DNA from: Yamagishiella unicocca
Taxonomy: Eukaryota; Chlorophyta; Chlorophyceae; Chlamydomonadales; Volvocaceae
NCBI GenBank assembly: GCA_003116995.1
Contig: BDSL01000005.1
Coordinates: 1,426,001-1,490,000 of the forward strand
Length of the DNA stretch: 64,000 bases
Direction of reading: 5' to 3'
Part shown: one piece after another, positions 1-10,580 of the stretch
Numbering within the stretch: position 1 is the stretch's first letter
How the letters are laid out: each line of letters opens with the position of its first letter
Notes under the pieces: model-generated
Databases searched by the model: none
Told to the model about the DNA's origin: nothing
What the model saw: the letters and a program-made list of their open reading frames with translations, nothing else
Translations under genes and position numbers: made by a program

Positions 1-329
1 TTGCAGCCTGCCTCGCGCACTGCACGCGGAGGGGCGCGTCCTGGTCCCACGGCCTCGTCTCCGAGCCAGCTGTGCGCCGCAATGGCGGACGGACGCCAGG
101 TGCCCTTTGCTTGCTGCTTCGTGGCTGAGGCCAGCCGGCGCAGCCGGCCTCAGCAGTGCCCGACACACCGCGTGCCGTCCGCCTCCGAAGCCACCGCCCC
201 CTCCCCCTGCGGCTGATTAAAAAATTTCGGGCAGTTCCTCCGCGCGCCGGGCCGCGCTCTTAGCACACTTGGACTAAACCCTAAACACACACACCTCCGG
301 TGCTGATCCTCCTGCTGATACGCAACCAG
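1..329. other. No exon recognised; probable cyclase intron
   Basis: No reading frame here resembles the part of the cyclase domain expected just before the exon at 330. The stretch is best read as intron of the cyclase gene that enters from the left edge. A short telomere-like ctaaaccctaaac followed by a CA run lies at about 274-291. Confidence 0.4.
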
Positions 330-1040
330 GTGCCGCAGTGGCCGCGGCCGCGTGCATGGAGAGCACCGGGACCGCGGGTGCCGTCCACATCAGCGAGGCG
401 ACGCACCGCCTGTTGCCTGTTCAGGACCGAGTCGGCTGCACGCCTACGGCTGGAGTCAGAGTGAGTCGTGGTGGCTGCGTACCGGCACATCGCGTGCGGA
501 ATGTGCGGGTAATGACAGCACCGGGTTGAAGCCGACTGGGTACGGCAACTGGGTTACGGCAACCTCGACGTTAGCCTCACGAACCAATGCACTGTTCTCT
601 GCACGCTTGCTTCCAACATTAAAATCCGTTACTGATGTGCGAATCGCATCATTCGCGGCACGGAGCTGCTGCTGGCTCGCAGCCGGGGGTCCAGCGCGCA
701 ACAGCCACGCGATGCAGACCTGTGGGCAGTGCGCCGCCTCAGGTGCGCGGTGCTGCGCCGCTTCCGTTCACCCGCTGCTGCTGCTGCCGCCGGTTGCCAC
801 TTCCTTGCCGCGTCTCAGGTGAAGGGCTACGGCGCCATGCAGACTTATCTGTGGAGGGAAGATGCAGCCGCATTGGGGGAAACGACGCCGCCGCAATCGG
901 CGATGGAGCAGCTACCGCGGGACCAGCCGGCTGTGGCGCTCAGCACCGGGGCACCGGCAGCGGCCAACAGCGGTCGTGCTAAGGCCGTGGGCTCGTCGTC
1001 GGCTGCAGCGCCCAATATGTTTTTAGGGTTCAACCGTTAG
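330..1040 (+). CDS. Class III adenylate/guanylate cyclase, C-terminal end (partial)
   Basis: These are the last two exons of a nucleotidyl cyclase that makes cAMP or cGMP. Exon 330-460 encodes VAAAACMESTGTAGAVHISE, matching the family's VNxAxRMESTGxxGxIxxS segment of the catalytic core. The intron 461-818 has a GTGAGT donor and a CTCAG acceptor. Exon 819-1040 begins VKGYGAMQTYLW, the usual VKGKGxMxTYxL end of the domain, then adds a tail of about 60 residues rich in Ala, Ser and Gly, with the stop at 1038-1040. The phase across the junction is 0. The Arg normally found in xRMEST is Cys here. Earlier exons with the metal-binding Asp residues lie outside the window, so cAMP versus cGMP cannot be decided. 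Confidence 0.83.
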
Positions 1041-2907
1041 TCCGGGTCAACTCCACACCAACGAGCGATTCGAGGTCATGAACGACGCATCAACGCACGG
1101 CTCCTGGATATTGAACATGCTGAGTCCAACCAAACGCGACTCGCTTCGTCTGCTGTTGTCGTCCGTAAGGTCGGCTTCTTGAGGCACGGCTAGTCACCAA
1201 AAAAAACATCCGGTCTGTGTATGTTGGCTCCGTGTGTTTATACACCTCGTAACGGGTGGGCACACGGCCGACGGCATATGGTCATCCTGGCTTCCCACAC
1301 GTCTATGTGTGGGTGTGGGTGTGCGCGCGCGCGGGAATGTTTTCCGGACGCCTTCCAATTCATTATAGGGCGCCGCGCGAACGTTCCTGCCTGTTTAGAG
1401 CGGGGGACAGCGGCAGGATGCAAGCTCGAAATTCATGTCATGGGATGTCAGGTCTGGCACAGAAGCGCGATGTTTTGAGAAGTACGTTTGAGAAGGACAC
1501 TCCTACATTCTTCTACACGCATTGGAAAGAGCATCTTTTGGACGGCAGGGTAGAGGCGCGGTTCCTCTGTTTGGGCTTTGGATGCGATGTCAACCCCAAG
1601 CTCAGCTGCGCGGGCAGCCTGGTTGCAGCAGGGGCGAAGGCAAGGTGGAGTTATGGCTGTGATTCATGAAACGGTAGGCGACGCGCTGCTATTTGTCCGC
1701 CGGTCCCAAACCACGAACTGGAAGTGCCATGGACCGGACTGTTTTGCAAATGAAACACAGCGGGTGCCGCATGGCTTTGAAGTTTGAACCTTGAAAAGAA
1801 GACACGCACTGGTAAACGCAATCGTACATTGTACACGATCATGCTATGCTCAAAGTGCTGAAATCGTGACATACGTGGCCAGCGGTGCAATACAATACGG
1901 TAGTAACATTGCGACCGGGCCGCCGTGGCTTTATTTATTTTGCGGGTTGTTGTTGTTTCGAATGCCGCTGAATGAGGTCCGCATCCTGTGCCATGCCTGT
2001 GGTAGCCGGTAGAGCCGAAGAGCACTACTTTTGAAGAGTTGCTGACATGGAAATGAGGGACAGTGCATCCCCCCTCCTTAGAGCTTGGTGTTGCTCCAGG
2101 GTGGTGCTCATGTGTTTTCGATGACGGCCTCGCTCGGTTCCTGTTATGGGCTTCCCCCGACGCGCACACGCATCGCGCGTTCGCCAAGGCCAGTCCAGTG
2201 CGAAATATTACCCTGATGTGGTGCCATTCATGGGTGCTGTTCGGTGGATTTTGGCGGCTTGCCGGTCGCTTGAGGCTCACATGGGCGCATATACGTCGCA
2301 CCGGTTAGCTGGGATGTAAAGTTACGCACTTCGCTGGTGTTCGACTTGGCATTGGTATCGAGGGGCAGGTGCGAACATGTGGAATGCAGAAGCGGGAACA
2401 CGCCATTGCTCCGGAGCCTTCCCGAGTAGTGGAGCGAGCTCTCTAGGTGATAAAGGCTGTGAAATTATGTTGCATACCAAATTACGACTGCCAGCCAAGC
2501 GAGGTGGTGATTCAACCATCAACCCTTGTTCGCCGTCTTCGTACAACTGCCGTTAGTTGCATGCCGAGGCCACAGCCCTCCGTGTCGCTGCAGCGGCTTG
2601 CGTTCCGTTAGAGCAACATGTTGCCCCAATGTTCTGAACGTAATGCCACATAACGTGCATAAGGGTGATTCCTGCCCTTGGGAGTCATTCATTAACGGTC
2701 CGAGCTCATGCTAGCATCCTTGTCTCTTTCCGACCTGACTACTGTATAAAGCATGCGCCAAAAGCAGGACGAAGGCGGCCAGCTACATGGCAAACAGCTG
2801 GGCATTTGGACACAGTGAGCACAAAGCTGCGTACTGGTATCCATCATTTAATAACCATGAAGCTTAAGTTGAGCTGAAAATGGTTATGTTGCGTTGTCTG
2901 CGCCCAG
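1041..2907. other. Cyclase 3' UTR and intergenic DNA; 5' exon(s) of ENDOV not resolved
   Basis: I see no protein family here. The nearest TGTAA poly(A)-type signal on the + strand is at 2315-2319, which would give a 3' UTR of about 1.3 kb. The first exon of the endonuclease V gene should lie between there and 2907. An ATG at 2787 followed by a GTGAGC donor is a candidate, but its reading phase does not match the next exon, so I do not use it. Confidence 0.4.
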
Positions 2908-5900
2908 GCAGCAGCATGAAATGGCATCTCGCGTCGTCAAGGAAGACGATGTCCCGTGGCGCCTGGATGGCCCTGGGCCGGACGGACTAGTAAGGGTGAC
3001 AGAACTTCGGTGCTCATAGCATCCGTTCCCACCGCAGCTTGACCCTCCCGTGCTTCTTGCCGTACAGTTACAGCGAGTGGGCGGCCTCGACATCTCCTTC
3101 ACGGAGGACCACGCTGCACCGGAGACCTGCACGCGCACGAGCTGCGGAGATGCCGACGCCGCCGAGTCAGTCGTGTTGACTCGCTTCTCCAGCCAAACGC
3201 GCCACCGTCACATCACCCTTGCTCACGGATGATCCTGAACGACGGGCATACCAGGCATGCATATCAGCTAGGCGTGCTGACGGTGGTGCTGCTCGCTCCC
3301 GTGAAATGCCGCACCCTCACCAGGGGCTGTCCAGGAGGGACCGCTGAGGGCGCCGAAACCACTGCTCCGACGCTGCCGGCGTTAAACCCCGCCGTGGCGG
3401 CGCTGGTGGTCCTGAGCTTCCCGGTAGGTAGGTTGGCGGCCTCCTCGCTGTCCAATGTGGATGACGGCGCTGAGGAGCCACACTGCTGGCTGGGCATCAC
3501 CACCAATGCTTTGCGCCTGTTCCTCGATGTAGGGACGAGTGAGGCTTGCTGATGTCGTCAACCCCCCACTCGCCTACTACAGTGCTACGGCACCCTAGCG
3601 CCCTACGGCATCACTTTTGGCCTACCCCCAGCCACGCGCCGTCATTCAACCTAACGGCTCCACAACCGCCATTTCGTGGCAGTGTCATCTGAGCCGCTGC
3701 TGCTTTCCAGGTGTTGCCACTTTTCCGCGTGTGACGTGTGACGTGTGACGTGTGACGGCAGGACATGCGGCTGCTGTACGAGGACTACGAGCCGGTGGAC
3801 CTGGCCATTCCATACCTGCCCGGCTACCTGGGCTTCAGGGAGTGCGCCGCTTACAGCCGGCTGCTGGGCCGTGTGGAGGCGTCATCGCACCGCCCGCAGG
3901 TGGGACGTGACCCCTCCTCCTCCGCCTCCTCCTCCTCCTCCTCCTCCTCCTCCTCCTCCTCCTCCTCCTCCTCCTCCTCCTCCTCCTCCTCCTCCTCCTC
4001 CTCCTCCTCCTCCTCCTCCTCCTCCTCCTCCTCCTCCTCCTCCTCCCTCCTCCTCCTCCTCCTCCTCCTCCTCCTCCTCCTCCTCCTCCTCCTCCTCCTC
4101 CTCCTCCTCCTCCTCCTCCTCCTCCTCCTCCTCCTCCTCCTCCTCCTCCTCCTCCTCCCCCTCCTCCGGGGCTCCTGGCAACCTCCTTTCCTCCTGAGTT
4201 CATCTCGCTCGGCACAGCAGTGGGGGCCAACACTCGATCTCCGGCTTTGAATACCTCAATCAAGTCCTTTGACACGCAATCCAAACGAGTATGCCCAACG
4301 TTTCGCTCGCCAATTGACTCCACCCTACTGTTCGCTGCCGACCTACGGGTATCCTCTCAAACCTCCTCCTCTCGTCCTCCTCGTCCTCCAGTGGTAGCCT
4401 TACGGTTCGAGCTGCAACCATTTGTCGCCGCAACGCCCTGCAACCGCTCTCGGATCCCACCGCTCCCCGCCCCACTGTCGTCCCCATCGCTCTCCGCTCC
4501 GTTCCCGCGTTTTAGGTGCTGCTGGTGGACGGGTGCGGGACGCTGCATCCCCGGGGCTGCGGCAGCGCCTGCCAGGTGGGTCAACAACCTAACCCACCTG
4601 CCGCCCACCCTCCTGCTCGGCGTAACCGTAACCGTAACCGCAACGTTATTCGCTCGTAACCGTATTTGTAACCGTAACCCCACACGGCGGCTTACACTCG
4701 CGCCACCCGAGGCCTTATGTTGCGCTGACACAACGCGAACCTTCACTGCAAATTTACGCGCCGCTTGCAAGACCCTACGCGTGCCGCCCTGCCTGCCGCG
4801 CCCGTGCCCGCCCCCCCAGGTGGGTGTCACCTGCGGCTACCCCTCTGTGGGTGTGGCCAAGAACCTGCTGGTGGTGGACGGACTGGACCGCTTCGAGGTG
4901 CGGAGGGCGCTGCAGGTGCGGTGTGGTGGTGCCCTCTGGGGAGACAGGCACGTATGTAAGGGGGCCGAGCAGGGCGGGGCGGGGCGGAGCAGGGCGGGGC
5001 GGAGGGGAGCGGAGCGGCGGGCGGGGGATGTTCTGTCCGGGAGCTGTGCACGGGTTGTTAGGGAGGGAACCCGACTGCACGGAGCTGGCGGGTCGGAGCG
5101 GCCCGATGACGGGATGACGCGTCCGCCTGCCGATTGTAAGGTTGGGACGTCGTTGAAACAGGGGAGTCAGGACAAGGGGCTGCGGGAAATACGCGAGGGA
5201 GTGACGAAAGCGCCGGCATATCAGCGCAGAGGCAATACCTCCTGCGCGTATGGTCTCTTCCACCATTCTGCCCTCGTAAAACTGCTGGTTCCAGCCCAGC
5301 CCCAAACGGCTGTCTTCTCTCCCCTTGGTGTATCTAGGAGGCTGCGGCGACTGCAAGCTCCTGCGGCGGCAGCGGCGGCGGCGGCGGCAACAGTGGTAGC
5401 CGTGGCGGCGGCGTCAGCAACGCTGCTAGTGGTGGCGGTGGTGGCGGTGGTGGCGGTGGTGGCAGCACCAGTGGTCGCGGCAGCGCTGGTTACGCACCGA
5501 GTCAGCGAGGGCACTCCGCCTCCACAGCGCCTGCTGCTCCTCCCTCCCCAGCCCGTGACGTGCAGGTACCCCTGGTGGGCGCCAGCGGCCAGCTGCACGG
5601 AGTGGCGCTGTGCCCGGGCGCCACCACTAAGCCCCTCTACATCAGCGTGGGTAGGTCTGGCGGCGGCGTCACAATGGAGCCGGCTGGCTGAATACTTGGA
5701 TGGGTGGCGGGCGGGGAAGTTGCCTGGATTACCGGTAGTAGGGTGCTGGACGGTGCCAAGGCATGGCAACCGTCCAGGCGGCCTCTGTCACCTCCACGCG
5801 CCTAGCTGATCCTCTGGATATTTGTCTCCTCCTCCCACCCAAACACACGGGTTTCCTCTCATACACCCCCTCCCACCACCACCATACACACACACAGCTA

Positions 5901-6269
5901 CGTATACTTCGCGGCTCAGCTCAGCATTTATAAAACACAGCCCTAAAATCCACTCCGTAGCCTCTGTAGGCAACGGCATGATTTCAGTGCATGCCGCCGC
6001 CGACCCACTGATCCGGCCCCGCACGGGATGACCCTCTTGTGGCACTTCGCCTCCGCCCAGGCCACCGCCTCAGCCTCGACACTGCGGTGGAGTTGGTGCG
6101 CCGGTGCTGCCTGCACCGCATCCCCGAGCCCATCCGCCAGGCGGATCTGAGATCCAGGCAGTGGCTCCGGAACCGCGCGGCGAGGGCAGCGGTAGCGGCA
6201 GCAGCGGCGGCGGCGGCGGCGGGGCAGCCGGCGGCGCCTTCTACTGGCACTGCCGTCGGGAGCAGCTGA
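2908..6269 (+). CDS. ENDOV: Endonuclease V (inosine-specific endoribonuclease/endonuclease), 5' end missing
   Basis: Endonuclease V cuts nucleic acid next to inosine; eukaryotic forms act mainly on RNA. Exons in order: 2908-2989 (VVKEDDVPWRL), an exon from 3038 or 3068 (QRVGGLDISF, first catalytic Asp), an exon ending 3423 (ALVVLSFP), 3762-3899 (YEDYEPVDL, PYLPGYLGFRE with catalytic Glu), 4516-4575 (VLLVDGCGTLHPRGCG, second catalytic Asp), 4820-4915 (PSVGVAKNLLVVDGL), 5338-5650 (GVALCPGATTKPLYISVG) and 6061-6269 (HRLSLDTAVEL, IPEPIRQADLRSR). All the family's core motifs are present and phases agree from 3762 to the stop. The strand-separating wedge reads PYLP instead of PYIP. Exon 5338-5650 starts with a Gly/Ser-rich insertion of about 70 residues absent from typical family members. 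The junction between the second and third listed exons, and everything before 2908, is unresolved. Confidence 0.92.
3729..3757 (+). repeat. Heptamer gtgtgac x4 at a splice acceptor
   Basis: Four tandem copies of gtgtgac end four bases before the AG acceptor of the ENDOV exon at 3762, where a polypyrimidine tract would normally be. Confidence 0.8.
3912..4167. repeat. (CCT)n trinucleotide tract in ENDOV intron
   Basis: About 250 bases of nearly pure TCC/CTC repeat, with one slip near 4045, fill the start of the intron 3900-4515. One strand is all pyrimidine and the other all purine, the type of sequence able to form triplex DNA. The long frames of poly-Pro, poly-Ser, poly-Glu or poly-Arg across it are artefacts. 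Confidence 0.97.
4302..4360 (+). repeat. 60-bp dispersed repeat, copy 1 (ENDOV intron)
   Basis: This matches 6401-6460 with about four mismatches over 60 bases (ttcgctcgccaatt to gggtatcctctca). It lies in the same intron as the CCT tract. Confidence 0.85.
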
Positions 6270-6380
6270 CATGTACATGACGCAGTGCAGTGCAGGCGGT
6301 GGCGCAGGGTTGCTTCGCGATAGGGTTGGTGGCGGTGGTGCTGGTGGTGGTGCTGGTCAACCTGCGTGTGCTAGGAGAGG

Positions 6381-6479
6381 CAGGATGGCAGCCGGCTTAC
6401 TTCGCTCGCCAATTAACTCCACCCTACTTTTCGCTGCCGACCTACGGGTGTCCTCTCATAGGATGGCAGCCGGCTTACT
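6381..6479 (+). repeat. 60-bp dispersed repeat, copy 2, flanked by 20-bp direct repeats
   Basis: The segment 6401-6460 is the second copy of the sequence at 4302-4360. It is bracketed by aggatggcagccggcttac at about 6382-6400 and again at 6460-6478. Direct repeats on both sides look like an insertion with a target duplication, or a local tandem duplication. Confidence 0.8.
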
Positions 6480-6513
6480 TGTCAAGCGTGTTTGTACGAA
6501 AGGACCGTAGTAC

Positions 6514-6518
6514 TGTAA
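6514..6518 (+). terminator. TGTAA poly(A) signal, ENDOV
   Basis: First TGTAA after the stop codon at 6269, giving a 3' UTR of about 260 bases. TGTAA is the usual poly(A) signal in volvocine algae. Confidence 0.6.
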
Positions 6519-7273
6519 GCAAAATTGTTGCCATGCTATGGTTACGACGGGTAGCGACAGGATGATACCTCACTCCAAGCTGTCGAACGTCGGTCATCAC
6601 TTGGCGGAGCCGCCAGCTGCCGTTCGCTGCCTAGTGTCAAGGCGGTTGCGTCGAATCAGCCGCCGCGTTACATCAACACCGGCAAAACATCCGCGCCAAC
6701 TCGTGTAAAGGCAGCAATTTGCATTTTGTTTTGGGCAAATCTGATTGCCACAAACCCGGAATGCGGCTGCTATCTTTGCTATGTGTGTTGCCGAGTACTA
6801 AAGATGCCTTCGCACGGTTTCGCAAGGCACGAATGAGCGTACTCCTCTACTCCAAGAGCTCATTCCTGATGGAGATATGCGATGAGAAGTAACCTGGTGA
6901 AATATGAACACCATTGGCATCTCCTTTGGGTACTGGAGACAGCGAGGGAGGAGAGGTTGGGGTGGCGGGAGCGGGGCAGGGCGCGCCCTAGCAGCTTTCA
7001 GGTCCGGCCGACAGCCGACATCTAGCTGCGCCCGCGGCAACCCAGCAAGGACTGGTCACCCAGTGCTGGTTGCCCGGTTCGAACATATGACGCATAGCGC
7101 CCCACCTCGTCTTACACCGTTGGGAAACCGCACGTCGCACGCCGCACCCTAAACCCTAGACCCCCACCATATCGCACGCCCGTTCAGGCGCCCCGCACCG
7201 CCCCAAGTGCGCTTTCACCCCCCGCATTCACCCCCCAGCTCCGACACACTGTAACGCACGACACCTGCGGCCC

Positions 7274-7278
7274 TTACA
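7274..7278 (-). terminator. TGTAA poly(A) signal, Ppx/GppA gene
   Basis: Forward ttaca, 20 bases beyond the stop codon of the minus-strand gene. This is an unusually short 3' UTR if it is the one used. Confidence 0.4.
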
Positions 7279-7297
7279 TTGCCGACGTCACAGGCCC

Positions 7298-10200
7298 CTA
7301 GGCCCTACCTGGCGGTTCGCCGACCGGCGCCAGCAGCTCCGCCAGCAGCCCATCTAGCAGGTCGGCATCTGACACCCACACCCGCTCAACTCGTAGCGCT
7401 GCCATCACCCCGAGTAGTCCCGCGCAGCCCGCAGGCAGCGTACGGCACCGCGCCTCCGTCAGCCAGTCGTACGACGCCAGCGCCGCCGCCATCCCCTCGG
7501 CGCCGGCGAGGCCCTCCATGAGGCCGCGGATGTCGCCCGCCGTCAGGGCCGACCCGTGGACGCGCGCGCGGTCGTAGTACGGCAGTTGCTGGTGCAGCGC
7601 CGCCAGGGACGTGACGGTGCCGCCGGTGAAGACGACGGTGGCGGCGGCGGCGGCGGCTAGGTCGTGGGTGACCGTTGGGTTGGCGGCGGCGCCGGCCGCG
7701 GCGCCGGCCTCGCCTCCGGTAGCTGCCAGCCACGGCTCGCCGCCGCAGTGGCGAAGGACGGTCTGCGACCGATGGGGACGGCTCAGTTTTATGCAACACA
7801 TGGAAATGGAGAAATCAATGGCGCGAGCGGTACGGCAGCCGAGGAAGTGGGTTGCCGTGGGTACGGCAATAACGACAGCAAGCAGCTGCCCTAAGCGCGC
7901 GCTTGCCCCACCTGCTTCGCGAGCCCCATGCAAGCTGCCAGTGACTCCAGGGAGGGCAGCTCTCGCTGCCCTGCGGGTGATCTTGCCTGGGAGCTCGAGG
8001 TGGTCGAGGGGGCCGCCAGTGCAGCGGCGTGCAGCGCCACACAGCCCAGCGCTACGCTGATCGCCGCCGCGGGCTGGCGCGCCGAGCCATGCCCTGGCAG
8101 TGTCGGACAGGGGCGGGCGTCGGGTTGGAGTTGGGGGTGCGGGGGCGAGGTATTGGGGGACGAGGTATTGGAGTTGGGGGTGCAGGGACAGGTATTTGGA
8201 GTTGGGGGTGCGGGGACGAGGTATTGGAGTTGGGGGATGCGGGACCGGGCCTGCCTAGCACCGGGGCAACGCGGTGTGGTTCGGCGTAGTGAGGTGAAGG
8301 GGAAGGCGAGCGTGTACGGCACTCTCCGTCTCACCCCTCCGTTTGACCCCCCGACTCCGACCCACCATACACAAACTCCGTGGACCGGCCACCCATGTCG
8401 ACCAGCAGCAGCATCGACGTCTCATCGTTGTGCGGGGGTGCCGAGGATGAGGAGAGCCTCCGGCGGACCCCAGGGCCTGCAGGTGACCCATGGTTCGGCG
8501 CTGTGAGGCCCTGCAGGCTGCCAACCACGCCACGCCACGTCAGCCGGCCCTCGTCCTCCCCTGGACCAGACACGTCATCATCAACAGCAGCGGCAGCATC
8601 GTTAGAGAAGAAGGAGGCGCACTCGCAGCAGCGGTGGCAATCGCAGACAGCGGTGGCAATGACAGCAACGGTGGCAATCACAGCAGCCCCCCCTCCTCCC
8701 CCGCACACGGTCCCAGCTGTCAGTGATGCCCCCATCCTCGTTTCGCCGGCACCCCTGCAGGTGGCCAGGGCACCACCCAGGCGCAGCCGCCCTCACCCCC
8801 GAGCACCTCCAGCGGGGCTCCCGCCAGCCGCTCGGCCGCCTCCGACAGCGCCGCCCGGCTGGCGCTGCTGGCGTTCCGCACCGCCGCCGTCGCCACCACG
8901 CGCGCCAGGACGCCGCTGCTGTCCCTCCCCGGCTTCCAGCCCCCCCCCTGCGCCTGACCCCCGGCTCCGGAACCTTCCTGACCCCCGGCTCCGGAACCTT
9001 CCTGACCCCCGGCTCCGGAACCTTCCTGACCCCCAGCTCCGGAACCTTCCTGGCTCCCAGCTCCGGAACCTGACGGCAATGGCTGCGACAGCGCCGCCGC
9101 CTCCGTTGCTGCGGCCGCCCTCGCCGCTGTTGCCGCTGCCACCTCCGCTCCCTCACCGAGTCCAGCACCAGCTGCGGCCCTCGCAGCCGCCATGATGCGC
9201 CCCAGGGCCGCCAGGGTGAGGTTCACTGCCTCGGGTCGCAAATCGTGTTCATCGCCACTACCGCCGCCGCCGCTGCCGCCGCCGCTGCTGCCGCCGCTGC
9301 TGCCACCGCTGCCGCTGAACGATGGGCCAGCGGACTGTCCGAGCATGGTGTCGTACGTCAGCCGCAGCTTCAGGAACACAGGGGCCAGGGGCGGCACGGC
9401 AGTGAGGCCGCGGAGGGTGCGGGATCTACGTATGCAGCCCGTATGGGGCAGCTAACCGCGAAGTCGGTGCCGCAACCCCCCCGTGACTCGCACGCAGGTC
9501 ACCCCGCCGTCTCTCCACGAATCCACATGCGCCTCCCCTCTGCCAACCAGCCGACCGTCTCTCCCCTCCGATTCCATAACCCACTGACCAGCTCCCCGCC
9601 GCTGCCACGTTTCCCTTCATTTATTCGCCCATGTCGCTTTACACGGTCCTTCGCCACCCACCAGCTCAGCCTTGCCGTCGTGCAGCACTGCCCGGGTGCA
9701 GTGCGAGCCCAGCTCGATGGCCGCAAACACCACCGCTTCCCGCTCGGCCCCCCCTGGGGACCCTGAGGGGTGCGAGGCCGCCGCCCCGTCGCGCGGCCCG
9801 CCTACTGCAACTGCTGCAACTGCTGCAACTGCCGCCGCCTCGGATGCAACCACCGCCTCCTGGGCAAGGCTGCTGCTGGCGCCACCCGAGCCCTTGTCAC
9901 TGGTAGTTGCGCAAGGCGCCGTTGTGGGCGACGCTGATAAGGAACGGCCGTCAGCTGGAGGAGCGCCCGGGCGTGGCGCTTCGCGCGACTCCAGCACGAA
10001 CGCCCACTCGTCGCTTTCGGCTGCGGAGCAGTAGTGCATACGGTGGGGCGACAGCGGGACATCCCAGGAGCTGATGGGGTCGGCTACATTTGCGGCAATA
10101 AGGGGTCGGCTTGAGGGGCTGCCGCTCGGAGCGCATGGTGGCTGTGGCTGCGGTGGCGTGGGTGTTGCTTGCTCGCCGCCGCGGCCGCGGCCTTCCAGCG

Positions 10201-10366
10201 CAGCCGTCCAGTCATCGGCCCATCCTGATGCGCGGCTTACGATCCTATCAGGTTGCATAATCCATTGGCGTCCTGGGAGTTCGTGGCGGCAGTGAAGGCG
10301 TCGGGGATGGCGAGATGCGGTGGATAGCACGGGATAACGCGCGCAGAGTGTGCGCAGCAGGCGCAT
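7298..10366 (-). CDS. Ppx/GppA-type phosphatase (exopolyphosphatase family)
   Basis: This family cleaves polyphosphate or guanosine pentaphosphate within the actin-like ATPase fold. Exons (minus strand, 5' to 3'): 10366-9662, 9451-8797, 8476-8366, 8093-7912, 7762-7298, all phase-consistent, 705 residues. The first phosphate-binding motif is AAIELGSHCTRAVL (usually AIDxGSNSxR), the helix VVATAAVRNASSA matches the VATxAxRxA motif, the second phosphate loop is LLLVDMGGRSTEFVYG (usually VDIGGGSTE), and the last exon has VVFTGGTVTSLAAL and the C-terminal all-helical part. The start at 10366 gives MRLLRTLCARYPVLSTASR, an Arg-rich amphipathic sequence that looks like an organelle transit peptide. 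The domain is stretched by Ser/Ala-rich insertions, one a five-copy GSGAGGQE repeat. Two loop residues differ from consensus (D to E, G to R), so activity is uncertain. It shares its promoter region with the divergent tubulin acetyltransferase gene. Confidence 0.87.
8124..8245. repeat. Imperfect ~32-bp minisatellite in Ppx/GppA intron
   Basis: Three to four degenerate units of gttgggggtgcggggacgag plus gtattgga lie in the intron 8094-8365. They are not coding. Confidence 0.8.
8953..9072 (-). repeat. 24-bp tandem repeat in coding exon (GSGAGGQE x5)
   Basis: Five units of a 24-base repeat (forward ttcctgacccccggctccgg plus aacc) lie inside the exon 8797-9451 of the Ppx/GppA gene and keep frame, coding for GSGAGGQE-type octapeptides. 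The last copies have drifted. Confidence 0.93.
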
Positions 10367-10580
10367 TGGGCGATATATCGTATCAGGGACTGTAGCGTTT
10401 TACCTTGCTTTGTGGGTGACGCGGCAGCACCTTCCACTCTCCCGTAGTACTAACAGTACTGCAGAACCGGACAGAAAAACACCGCAAGCGCGCGAGGTTA
10501 ACCATAGTTTGCCAACAGTTTTGGCGTCATAAATACATAGACCCTATAATGCGTGTAACTCCATTGTAAGATTAACGCCA
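10367..10580. promoter_or_regulatory. Bidirectional promoter region, Ppx-like/ATAT
   Basis: Only 214 bases separate the start codons of the divergent Ppx/GppA and tubulin acetyltransferase genes, so both promoters and 5' UTRs must be here. An AT-rich stretch lies at about 10525-10555. I can point to no specific factor site. Confidence 0.6.

Larger units (their letters stand above)
6270..7297. other. Convergent 3' region of ENDOV and the Ppx/GppA gene
   Basis: No gene recognised. It contains a + strand TGTAA at 6514-6518, a - strand TGTAA (forward ttaca) at 7274-7278, the repeat at 6381-6479 and a telomere-like ccctaaaccctag at about 7147-7159. Confidence 0.6.

Noticed and set aside
2787..2820. 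ATG with MANSWAFGH and a GTGAGC donor as first exon of ENDOV
   Set aside because: The donor leaves phase 1, but the exon at 2908 needs another phase and the sequence lacks the family's Glu-Gln after Trp.
3745..4323. Long frames of poly-Pro, poly-Ser, poly-Leu, poly-Gly and poly-Glu on both strands
   Set aside because: All come from the CCT trinucleotide tract in an ENDOV intron; the splice model with conserved motifs removes it.
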